Positions 7,949-14,600 of a stretch of 21,385 nucleotides of DNA are shown in pieces. How positions within the stretch are numbered: position 1 is the stretch's first letter; the number at the start of each line of letters is the position of its first letter. Source of the DNA: JAAYLU01 sp964458805 (lineage in GTDB: Bacteria > Synergistota > Synergistia > Synergistales > Aminobacteriaceae); assembly GCA_964458805.1 (NCBI GenBank), contig CAYWKH010000032.1, positions 1 through 21,385 of the forward strand, given 5' to 3'. The notes beneath the pieces were generated by a model. It was not told where the DNA came from, did no database searches, and was given only the letters and a program-made list of their open reading frames with translations. A program made the translations under genes and the position numbers.

Positions 7949-7971
7949 CGAACGGGCGTTTTTCCCGTTCG
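7949..7971. terminator. Small hairpin after the permease gene
   Basis: CGAACGGG (7949-7956) pairs with CCCGTTCG (7964-7971) around a loop containing five Ts. It begins 10 bases after the permease stop codon. There is no T-run after the stem, so it probably works with the larger hairpin downstream. Confidence 0.4.
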
Positions 7972-8032
7972 CGTCGATCGCTTACGCCGAGGAGCGCAGC
8001 GACGTGGTGTGCAGGCGACCGCGAACGAAAGA

Positions 8033-8066
8033 GCATCGCCCCGGACCTTTCTGTCCGGGGCGATGC
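8033..8066. terminator. Strong bidirectional hairpin between convergent genes
   Basis: GCATCGCCCCGGAC (8033-8046) and GTCCGGGGCGATGC (8053-8066) form a perfect 14-bp stem with a 6-base CTTTCT loop. It lies between the permease gene (+) and the GntR gene (-). The minus strand continues TCTTTCGTT, so it may serve mainly as the end of the GntR transcript. Confidence 0.7.
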
Positions 8067-8075
8067 GCGTCTTCG

Positions 8076-8726
8076 TCATTCGTCGTACGTCGCGGGGGCC
8101 GGGGGCGCGTCGTACTGCTTCTTCCAGAAGTAGTTCACGTGGCGTATCATGGCCTCCCAGGCCTTCTGCGGGCTCCTGGTCCGCATGGCCTCCAGCACCC
8201 TCCAGTGCTCCCGGCGGTCGTCGTCGGGGAGGATGGTGTAGTGGAACTCGCGCTGCTCGACTATCTCGGCGCGAAGGGATCCAAGCAGCCTTACCAGCAG
8301 CCTGTTGCCCGAGATCTCCATGATCGCGTTGTGAAACGCGTCGTGGACTTCGTTCAGGGACTCGCCCCGCTCCTCCCCGCGCAGTATGTACTCAAGGTGG
8401 TCCAGGTCGCCCGGCTCCGCGCGCTCGGTCGCCCAGTAGGCGGCCTGCCCCTCCAGAAGGCGGCGTATCTCCATCAGCTCCGTGTAGGATGAATCGGAGA
8501 AGATCTCGCCGGCGCGGGTTCCGTTCAGTATCCTGTCGGCGTCCTCCGACAGAAATGTGCCCTGGCCCGGGTGGGCCTGGAGGACTCCCGAGTATGCGAG
8601 CGCCTTCAAGACCTCGCGTATGCACGCCCGGCTGACGCCGAACGTCTCGGCCAGGACCTTCTCCCCCGGCAGTTTGCTGCCCGGCGCCCAGTGGTTGTTC
8701 CTTATCGCCTCCACCATCTGCGCCAT
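8076..8726 (-). CDS. FadR-subfamily GntR transcriptional regulator
   Basis: The product has an N-terminal winged helix (GSKLPGEKVLAETFGVSRACIREVLKAL) and a C-terminal FCD ligand-binding domain with metal-site residues in DAFHNAIMEISGN and later His residues (HWRVLEAM, MIRHVNYF). Such proteins bind an organic-acid effector and regulate neighbouring catabolic genes. The gene lies just past the eight-gene operon on the same strand, after its own promoter. The start is a problem: ATG 8726 has no ribosome binding site and cuts the first helix in half. In-frame homologous-looking sequence (VLKHANRSTLHDDV) runs upstream to 8771, where an ATA codon sits 9 bases after AGGGAGG (8787-8781). The true start is probably there, or a sequence error hides it. 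Confidence 0.88.
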   Translation of the reverse strand: MAQMVEAIRNNHWAPGSKLPGEKVLAETFGVSRACIREVLKALAYSGVLQAHPGQGTFLSEDADRILNGTRAGEIFSDSSYTELMEIRRLLEGQAAYWATERAEPGDLDHLEYILRGEERGESLNEVHDAFHNAIMEISGNRLLVRLLGSLRAEIVEQREFHYTILPDDDRREHWRVLEAMRTRSPQKAWEAMIRHVNYFWKKQYDAPPAPATYDE

Positions 8727-8789
8727 GACGTCGTCGTGGAGTGTTGACCTGTTCGCATGCTTGAGTACTATCGTGTTCGACCTCCCTGA

Positions 8790-8805
8790 TTGGTGAAAAA
8801 ACCAA
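8790..8805. promoter_or_regulatory. Candidate autoregulatory operator TTGGT-N6-ACCAA
   Basis: TTGGT (8790-8794) and ACCAA (8801-8805) are inverted arms around GAAAAA, sitting over the predicted start site of the GntR gene and directly upstream of its ribosome binding site. FadR-type regulators bind short GT..AC-type palindromes, so autorepression is plausible. Confidence 0.45.
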
Positions 8806-8810
8806 GGAAC

Positions 8811-8840
8811 ATTATACAGTATTTGCTGTGAGCATGTAAG
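8811..8840 (-). promoter_or_regulatory. Promoter of the GntR gene
   Basis: Read on the minus strand, a perfect TATAAT (8816-8811) lies 18 bases downstream of CTTACA (8840-8835), which matches four of six -35 positions. The start site would be near 8804, inside the inverted repeat described next. Confidence 0.55.
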
Positions 8841-8888
8841 ACCGGGGCAACCATCCGCGGCTCGGACGTCCCGGTTCGCCGTCCCCGT

Positions 8889-10079
8889 CTACTGGCAGCG
8901 GCATCCGCCTCCGGGGCTCTTTCGCGCGGCCTCCCTGGGTATTGTGTACTCGAAGTTGCCGTTGATCTCCGACTTGGTCTCCCTGCCGCCCGCGACTTCG
9001 AGCAGCAGGTCGTACAGGCCCGCGCCGGTCTCCTGGATGGAGGCCCCGTCGATCACGACTCCCGCGTTGAAGTCCGTTATGCTCTCAAGCCTGCGGAATG
9101 TCTCCGGGTTGCCGGTCAGCTTTATCGACGGCATCACGGCGTTGCCCACCGGCGAGCCGCGCCCGGAGCTGAACGCGGTCACCACCGCGCCCTGCATTGC
9201 CAGCCCCGTGAGGTTGAACGGGTCCGGGCCCTGCGCGCGGTTGTCTATTACCCACAGACCGGGGCGAGGCATCTCCTCGCCCAGCTTGAGAACGCCCTGC
9301 ACCCTCGACTCGCCCATCTTCTTGATGTTGCCCATGGACTTTTCGACCAGGGTCGTTATGCCGCCCGCCTTGTTGCCGGGCGTGGGGTTGACCTCCTCGA
9401 TTCTCTGACCGTAGGTCTCGATGTACTCCGCGCGCAGCTCGGATATCATGTCCAGCACCTGGAGGCCCACCTCGCGCGACACCGCCCGCGAGGCCACTAT
9501 GTGCTCGCTGCCCGGAAAGCCCGCCACCTCGGACATCAGGACGCTGCCGCCGTTCTCTATAACCAGGTCGCTCATCACCCCGATGACGGGGTTGGCCGAC
9601 AGCGCGGTGGTCCAGTCGGACCCGCCGCACTGCACGCCGACAACCAGGTCGGCCACGGAGCACGGGACGCGCTCCTGGGAGCCGCAGGTCCTTTTCAGCT
9701 CCTGGACTATCTCGACGCCCCTCTTCTCGGCCTGCGGGGACCCTCCCTCCTTCTGGATCAGGATGGCCTCCACGGGCTTGCCCGCCGAGGCGATCGCGCC
9801 GCGGACGCTCTCGATGTCGGTCTGCTCGCAGCCCAGCCCCACCAGCAGCACCGCCCCGACGTTGGGGTTTCGCCCCGCGGCCGTCAGCGCCAGCACGGTC
9901 CTGGCGTGGTCGTGCTCGAACTCCGTGCACCCCTGCTCGTGGACTATCGGGATCGTCTTCGTGGCCCTCGCGATCCTCTCGACCACGGCGTTGGAGCAGG
10001 AGACCATGGATATCACCAGCACGTAGTTCCTTATGCCAACCCGTCCGTCGGCGCGCCTGTACGCCATTGTTCCGGCCAT
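8889..10079 (-). CDS. UxaA-family dehydratase/lyase, large subunit (altronate dehydratase or sulfolactate sulfo-lyase SuyB type)
   Basis: This 396-residue protein is the C-terminal catalytic part of the UxaA/GarD family, encoded separately from its SAF domain. Recognisable pieces are YRRADGRVGIRNYVLV at the start, VSCSNAV, GLGCEQTDIES, VQCGGSDWTTALSANPVIGV, and GRGSPVGNAVMPSIKLTGN near the C-terminus; its last residues are CRCQ. UxaA dehydrates D-altronate to a 2-keto-3-deoxy acid. The split arrangement is also that of SuyAB, which releases sulfite from (R)-sulfolactate to give pyruvate. Motifs alone do not separate these. ATG 10079 follows the small-subunit stop by 5 bases with AGGGG upstream, so the two are translated together. 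It is the last gene of the operon, next to opine-dehydrogenase and TRAP genes rather than hexuronate genes, which weakens the altronate assignment. Confidence 0.85.
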   Translation of the reverse strand: MAGTMAYRRADGRVGIRNYVLVISMVSCSNAVVERIARATKTIPIVHEQGCTEFEHDHARTVLALTAAGRNPNVGAVLLVGLGCEQTDIESVRGAIASAGKPVEAILIQKEGGSPQAEKRGVEIVQELKRTCGSQERVPCSVADLVVGVQCGGSDWTTALSANPVIGVMSDLVIENGGSVLMSEVAGFPGSEHIVASRAVSREVGLQVLDMISELRAEYIETYGQRIEEVNPTPGNKAGGITTLVEKSMGNIKKMGESRVQGVLKLGEEMPRPGLWVIDNRAQGPDPFNLTGLAMQGAVVTAFSSGRGSPVGNAVMPSIKLTGNPETFRRLESITDFNAGVVIDGASIQETGAGLYDLLLEVAGGRETKSEINGNFEYTIPREAARKSPGGGCRCQ

Positions 10080-10084
10080 TCGAC

Positions 10085-10396
10085 TCACCCCTTCCTCGCG
10101 CGGAATTCGCGCTCGTACTCGTTGCACAGGCGGTCGGTGATGTCCTCCACGTTGTGCGAGTGCACGTGGGCGCCGGACTCTATGTCGCAGGCGGCAAGGC
10201 CGATGGTGACCGCGTACTTGACTATCTCCGCCCCGCGCGGAATGCGCGACAGCGCTATCTTGTGCCCCGCCGGCACCGCGTCCGCGGCCGTCACGAATCC
10301 GTCCGCGCAGATCAGCGCATCCCCCGGAGCGGTGTCCTGGGCGACCACGGCGACGTTGTCGTCCGCTTCTATCCTTATGGCTTTCTTCTCCATCAT
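10085..10396 (-). CDS. SAF-domain small subunit of a UxaA/SuyA-type dehydratase
   Basis: The 103-residue product matches the N-terminal SAF domain of UxaA and the stand-alone SuyA subunit. It shows the order IRIEADDNVAVV, VPAGHKIALSRIPRGAEIVKYAVTIGLA and the conserved GAHVHSHNVED close to the C-terminus. The His-rich HVHSHN loop is the family hallmark and is thought to take part in substrate or metal handling. Its ATG (10396) overlaps the stop of the opine dehydrogenase gene in an ATGATG arrangement, and the large subunit follows 5 bases after its stop. This indicates translational coupling and a two-subunit enzyme. Confidence 0.85.
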   Translation of the reverse strand: MMEKKAIRIEADDNVAVVAQDTAPGDALICADGFVTAADAVPAGHKIALSRIPRGAEIVKYAVTIGLAACDIESGAHVHSHNVEDITDRLCNEYEREFRARKG

Positions 10397-11484
10397 CGTC
10401 CACCCCCGGCCAGGGCGACTATCTCGTCGACCGTCATTCCCTCAAGCCCCATCTTCGCGAGGGTGCGCCCCTCCGTGAAGTAGTCCGTGCCGTTAAGTAG
10501 TCCGCAGAGCTCCACCACGGCGTTCATCACCGGCGTGGCGACTCCGGCGGGCCAGGCCAGCTCCACCAGGGGGACCATGGAGTAGGGCGTGTCCTCCGTC
10601 AGGAAGCGGTGGTCGAGGGTCTTCGGGGCGTCGGGTTTGCTGCCGCCGAAGGCCGGGTTGGCCATTATCACGGAGTGGAGGTCGGAGCCGTCTATACCGT
10701 ACTGGGCGCGGATGGTGTCGCGGGCGCCGGGGAGTTCGAGGCCGAAGGCCCGTGCGACGGCGACCCTCTCCCTGTCCACGGCCTCCATCGCGCGGCACAC
10801 CGCAGGGGGCATCCCGTCGTAGTAGAACCGGAAGTCGCCCCTGGTGCTCTCTATCCTGCCCGCGTTCATCAGCATGGGAACGCAGTGGAAGATCATGTTG
10901 ACGTTCGCCATGCTGGTCTGGAGCACGTTCTCGCCCTTCTTCCAGGATGTGCAGAAGGCACCCTGCATCGCGGAGTCCACCCGGTCGTAGTCGCTGTCCG
11001 GGAATGCCGCCAGGGTCACGGGGTTCTTCACCCCGCGGACGTCCACGAGGCCGGGGTCCTTGGCCGCGCAGGCGTAGGGCAGGTTGTCGGTCTCCCCGAC
11101 GAGCACGTCCTTGCCGATACGGCGAAGCGCGTTCTTGATCCCGAACGCGCCGTAGTTGCCGGGGGACAGCACCAGCGTCTGACCGTCCCGGAAGTGGGGG
11201 AGGGCGAGCTCGAAGAAGGCCTCCTGGGCGTAGGAGGGGGCGGTGAAGTAGATCAGCTCGGCGTCCGAAAGCGCCTCGGCCGCGTCGGTCGTCACCGAGG
11301 CCAGCCTGCCCGCGCCGGTGATCCTGTTGGTCAGTTCGATCGTGTTCCCGCGGGCGCGGATCGTCTCCGCCACCTGCGAGAAGGCCGGGTGCTCGTAAAG
11401 GACGACCTCGTGCCCGCGAAGGGCCAGGTCCCCGGCCAGCGCCTGCCCTCCGTTGCCTGCGGCCATCACGGTGATTCTTTTCAT
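10393..11484 (-). CDS. NAD/NADP octopine/nopaline (opine) dehydrogenase family protein
   Basis: Opine dehydrogenases interconvert an N-(carboxyalkyl)amino acid with an amino acid plus a 2-keto acid using NAD(P)H. The 363-residue protein has the N-terminal Rossmann motif AAGNGGQA (8-15), with E31 at the end of the second strand, and the C-terminal catalytic domain with the conserved N-x(4)-H segment VNMIFHCVPMLMNAG (His 200 the likely base). A family-like LDHRFLTEDTPYSMVPLVELA segment follows. ATG 11484 has GGAAGGAGAGG just upstream. It follows the TRAP substrate-binding gene and overlaps the SAF subunit gene, so import, oxidative cleavage and lyase steps are encoded together. The direction in the cell is inferred to be catabolic from the linked importer. 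Ketopantoate-reductase-like proteins are the nearest alternative. Confidence 0.85.
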   Translation of the reverse strand: MKRITVMAAGNGGQALAGDLALRGHEVVLYEHPAFSQVAETIRARGNTIELTNRITGAGRLASVTTDAAEALSDAELIYFTAPSYAQEAFFELALPHFRDGQTLVLSPGNYGAFGIKNALRRIGKDVLVGETDNLPYACAAKDPGLVDVRGVKNPVTLAAFPDSDYDRVDSAMQGAFCTSWKKGENVLQTSMANVNMIFHCVPMLMNAGRIESTRGDFRFYYDGMPPAVCRAMEAVDRERVAVARAFGLELPGARDTIRAQYGIDGSDLHSVIMANPAFGGSKPDAPKTLDHRFLTEDTPYSMVPLVELAWPAGVATPVMNAVVELCGLLNGTDYFTEGRTLAKMGLEGMTVDEIVALAGGGR

Positions 11485-11514
11485 AGAGTCCTCTCCTTCC
11501 GACCGGGGCCGGAC

Positions 11515-11538
11515 GGGGGCCGCGCTGCGGCGGCCCCC
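11515..11538. terminator. GC-rich hairpin between the dctP-like and opine dehydrogenase genes
   Basis: GGGGGCCGC (11515-11523) pairs with GCGGCCCCC (11530-11538) around a 6-base loop, inside the 70-base gap between the two genes. No T-run follows. Hairpins behind binding-protein genes commonly stabilise the upstream mRNA or attenuate read-through, which would give more binding protein than enzyme. Confidence 0.5.
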
Positions 11539-11554
11539 CGCGGCCCGGCCTGGT

Positions 11555-12568
11555 CTACTCCAGGACGAACGTGGAGACTATCTCATCGTAGGCCTTGTCG
11601 CCCACGACCTTCTTGAACTCTCCCCATGACACTTCGCGCCCGATCCTGGCGAACTCCTTGAGCTGCTCGTCCGTGGGGCGGTACACTACCGTTCCGGCCT
11701 GCTCCATGAGGTCCACGTAGTGATCCTGGTCGGTGACGGCCTTGACCCAGCGGCGCTCCTCGAGCTCCCTGGCCTTCTCGTCGAGCAGCTTGCGGTCGGC
11801 CTCGGAGAGCGACTCGTAAAGCTCGAGGTTGATGGTGAAGGGCCAGCACTCGAAGTGAGTGTTCGCGGCTATGTAGCACTTCATGAGGTCCTGGAAGGAG
11901 ACGTGGTAGTTCTCCGCGCCGCCGCCGAAAATCCCGTCGACTATGCCGGTCTGGGCGGCGGTGAAGAACTCGGCGAACGGAAGCGGGGTGGCCATGTAGC
12001 CGAACGTGTCCGCGAGGGCCTCCCACGTCTTCATCGTGGGCACGCGCACCTTGAGGTTCTTGGGCGACGTGGGGTTGAGGGGCTCCGCCGGCTCCTTGAG
12101 CAGGCCTATGCCGCCGAAGTAGACCGGCCAGTAGGCGAGCACCTTGATGTCCTGCTTCTCGTACAGCTTGGCGATGTAGTCGGCGAAGGGAGTTCCGGAG
12201 GCGTAGTTCTTCTTCGCCAGCTCGTAGTTGGGCACGACGTACTGAAGGGTGTAGGCCAGCAGCTTCTTGTCGACGTTGGAGGCGGCGGACATGATGCCCA
12301 TCTCGACCGAGCCGATGCCGATCTTCTCCTGCACGACCGTGTAGTCGCCAAGCTGGTTGGCGCCGTAGACTTGGATGTCTATGCGGCCGTCGGTGGCCTT
12401 GCGCATCTCGTCGGCGAACCAGGTGATCTCCTTGTCGATCTCCGAGCCGGTCGGTCGAATGTGGGCAACCTTCCAGACGTAGGACTTTTCCTCGGCGAAA
12501 GCGCCTCCCGCCAGGAACAGGCAGCCTAGGACGACTGCCAGGGCGCAAAGTGCGGCAAACTTTTTCAT
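11555..12568 (-). CDS. TRAP transporter substrate-binding protein, DctP family
   Basis: This periplasmic receptor captures a carboxylate-bearing solute and hands it to the DctQM membrane complex. The 337-residue precursor starts with a signal peptide (MKKF, hydrophobic core, cleavage after AFA at 25). VVLGC inside the core could be read as a lipobox but is followed by more hydrophobic residues, so signal peptidase I is more likely. The DctP fold is shown by WKVAHIRPTGSEID at the mature N-terminus, ANQLGDYTVVQEKIGIGSVEMGI, and NLKVRVPTMKTWEALADTFG with R175, the expected carboxylate-binding Arg. PLPFAEFFTAAQTGIVDG follows. ATG 12568 is chosen for its AAGGAGGG site 7 bases upstream. The preceding 130-base gap to the dctM gene has no other gene. 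Confidence 0.95.
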   Translation of the reverse strand: MKKFAALCALAVVLGCLFLAGGAFAEEKSYVWKVAHIRPTGSEIDKEITWFADEMRKATDGRIDIQVYGANQLGDYTVVQEKIGIGSVEMGIMSAASNVDKKLLAYTLQYVVPNYELAKKNYASGTPFADYIAKLYEKQDIKVLAYWPVYFGGIGLLKEPAEPLNPTSPKNLKVRVPTMKTWEALADTFGYMATPLPFAEFFTAAQTGIVDGIFGGGAENYHVSFQDLMKCYIAANTHFECWPFTINLELYESLSEADRKLLDEKARELEERRWVKAVTDQDHYVDLMEQAGTVVYRPTDEQLKEFARIGREVSWGEFKKVVGDKAYDEIVSTFVLE

Positions 12569-12698
12569 TAGAGAACCCTCCTTGATCGATATCATGCCTT
12601 CTGTTTACCTCGGCATTTCAGACGGAACACGCGCTACCGGGCGAACCGAGTCTCGCTGCCTGCCGGCCATCACCACCTTTCCGGCTCGAAACAGGTTT

Positions 12699-13997
12699 CT
12701 ACAGGAAGCCCATCATCCTCGGCAGGGTCAGCGAGAGCGCGGGCCAGTAGGTGGTCAGTATCATCACCGGCACGTACCCAAGCAGGAATATGCCGAGCGG
12801 GGGCAGGATGTCGAGAAACTCGACCTTGCCTATGCGCATCCCCAGGTAGAGCAGGCTCGCGTAAGGCGGTGTGAGGCTGCCTATCGCGAGGTTGACGCAG
12901 AAGATCGCCGCGTACTGTATCGGGTGAAGTCCGATGGCCTGCGCCAGCGGCATCAGCAGCGGGGCGACCAGTATGATGCCCGTGACGTCGTTGACGATCA
13001 TGCCGACGAACAGCAGCAGCAGGTTGATCAGGATCAGTATCATGACCCTGTTCGAGGTGAGGCTGAAGACCGCCTTGACGATAAGCTGCGGTATCTGCAG
13101 CACGACGTAGGTCTGGCTCAGCATCATGCTGCACATGATCATTATCATGATCGAGCCGGTGGAGACCCCGGAGTCCTTGGTCACCGACATGAAGGTCCTC
13201 GGCGTCAGCCCCTTGTAGACGAGGAACCCCACGGGAATGGAGTAGATCACCGCCGCGGCCGCGGCCTCGGTCGGGGTCATGACCCCGCCGTATATCCCCC
13301 CGAGGATGAGCACGGGCATGAACAGCGCGGGAATAGCCTTCCACCCCTTGGACACCGCCTGGTTGAACTTCTCCCTGCCCGTGATCGCGGGCGGGATCAC
13401 CAGCGGGAACTTCCTCGCGTAGACCAGGTTTATCGCGCAGAAGATGGCGGTGGTGAGCAGGCCCGGCCCCACGGTGGACAGGAAGCAGGCCAGCACGCTG
13501 GTGCCCGTTACCCAGCCGAATATGATCATCGGCGTGCTCGGGGGTATCAGCACCCCCAGTATCGAGGAGGATGTCACCAGCGCAGTGGCGAACGGACGCG
13601 GATAGCCGCGCTTCACCATCTCGGGGATCAGCATGTTGCCGGTGGCGGCAACTCCCGTGAAGGCGCTGCCGGAGATGGCCCCGATCAGGGCGCATGTGAC
13701 CGTGGCCACGACGCCCAGCCCGCCCCGGATCCGCCCCACGAACACGTCCACGAAGTCGAGAAGGTACTTGGCGATGCCGCTCTCGCTCATCAGGGACCCG
13801 GCGTATATGAACAGCGGGATGCAGAGCAGCGCGGGGCTGAGTATCTGCTGAAGCCCCCACAGCATCATCCCCTTCATCGTGACCCCGCCCGCGAGGCTCA
13901 TATAGAACAGCGCCCCGCTGAAGCACAGGGCCAGGGGAACGCCCATGGAGAGCAGTCCCATTAGGATGAAAAGGGAGATAATCGAAACAGTCACCAT
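12699..13997 (-). CDS. TRAP transporter large permease subunit, DctM family
   Basis: This is the large membrane subunit of the tripartite importer, which uses an ion gradient to pull the solute from the binding protein. The 432-residue product is almost wholly hydrophobic helices (about 12), with the family-typical opening MVTVSIISLFILMGLLSMGVP and conserved segments such as GSAFTGVAATGNMLIPEMVKRGY, PPSTPMIIFGWVTGTSVLACF and TPPYASLLYLGMRIGKV. Its ATG is one base after the stop of the DctQ gene, so the two membrane subunits are coupled. Confidence 0.95.
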   Translation of the reverse strand: MVTVSIISLFILMGLLSMGVPLALCFSGALFYMSLAGGVTMKGMMLWGLQQILSPALLCIPLFIYAGSLMSESGIAKYLLDFVDVFVGRIRGGLGVVATVTCALIGAISGSAFTGVAATGNMLIPEMVKRGYPRPFATALVTSSSILGVLIPPSTPMIIFGWVTGTSVLACFLSTVGPGLLTTAIFCAINLVYARKFPLVIPPAITGREKFNQAVSKGWKAIPALFMPVLILGGIYGGVMTPTEAAAAAVIYSIPVGFLVYKGLTPRTFMSVTKDSGVSTGSIMIMIMCSMMLSQTYVVLQIPQLIVKAVFSLTSNRVMILILINLLLLFVGMIVNDVTGIILVAPLLMPLAQAIGLHPIQYAAIFCVNLAIGSLTPPYASLLYLGMRIGKVEFLDILPPLGIFLLGYVPVMILTTYWPALSLTLPRMMGFL

Positions 13998-13998
13998 G

Positions 13999-14541
13999 TC
14001 AGGCTCTCTCCTCTCCTTTACCTGTCGCCAGGTCGGGCGGCGTGTCCAGGAACAGGCGCACGTACTCCATGAACTCGACCGCCGTGTACAGCAGCATGAG
14101 CGCGAAGCAGACGAACACCGCCGCCTCCGTGTAGATCATCGGGATGAAGAGGGTGTCGCTGGTCTTCTCGACCCTCAGGGAGTACTTCAGGAAGTCGTAC
14201 CCCCAGTAGGTGAGCCACATCAGAATGCCTGTCCCGACGAGAGCCGCCAGGGCGCGAAGAAAGTAGATCTGTCTGCGCCTGCGCAGAAAGATCTCCAGCA
14301 CGCGCGCTATAAGCTGGTTCTGCTCCGACGAGGCCTTGACCGCGGCCGCCAGGTACAGCCAGGTCGTCGGGAACAGGCACAGCTCCTCTATCCCCATGAG
14401 AGGCGCGTGAAACACGTAGCGAAGCAGGACCTGCACGAACACGAGGAGCGCAATGCCCACGATGCTGAGCACTATGACGCAGTCGAGTAGCTTGTCCAGC
14501 GGCGCCAGCACCCGCCTTGGCAAAAACTGCCGCGTTTCCAT
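13999..14541 (-). CDS. TRAP transporter small permease subunit, DctQ family
   Basis: The 180-residue protein has four hydrophobic segments, beginning LDCVIVLSIVGIALLVFVQV and ending near YTEAAVFVCFALMLLYTAVEF, with the DctQ hallmark LRYVFHAPLMGIEELCLFPTTWLYL between the first and second. It is the small membrane subunit that pairs with DctM. A GGGTGAT-type ribosome binding site precedes ATG 14541. It follows the cysteine desulfidase-like gene by 59 bases that contain a small hairpin. Confidence 0.93.
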   Translation of the reverse strand: METRQFLPRRVLAPLDKLLDCVIVLSIVGIALLVFVQVLLRYVFHAPLMGIEELCLFPTTWLYLAAAVKASSEQNQLIARVLEIFLRRRRQIYFLRALAALVGTGILMWLTYWGYDFLKYSLRVEKTSDTLFIPMIYTEAAVFVCFALMLLYTAVEFMEYVRLFLDTPPDLATGKGEERA

Positions 14542-14560
14542 CCCGGATCACCCTTTCGGC

Positions 14561-14577
14561 CCGAAATCGAATTTCGG
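14561..14577. terminator. Small hairpin between the lyase and dctQ-like genes
   Basis: CCGAAAT (14561-14567) and ATTTCGG (14571-14577) form a perfect 7-bp stem with a 3-base loop, followed on the minus strand by the dctQ ribosome binding site. It is more likely a processing or attenuation element inside the operon than a true terminator. Confidence 0.35.
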
Positions 14578-14600
14578 TGATTTGTCGTGGTAGCGACGCG

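Noticed and set aside
7940..8021. 11-bp direct repeat GCAGGCGACCG at 7940-7950 and 8011-8021 as possible attachment sites
   Set aside because: Only about 70 bases apart in a GC-rich intergenic region with hairpins, with no integrase and no cargo between them.
10080..10403. N-terminal extension of the UxaA large-subunit frame
   Set aside because: It overlaps the SAF-domain gene out of frame and reads as Arg/Gly-rich nonsense; the true start is ATG 10079 with its own ribosome binding site.
12582..13964. Long plus-strand open frame opposite the dctM gene
   Set aside because: It lies antisense to a clear TRAP permease, is unusually rich in His, Arg, Asp and Gly, has no recognisable domain, and is the shadow expected in high-G+C DNA.
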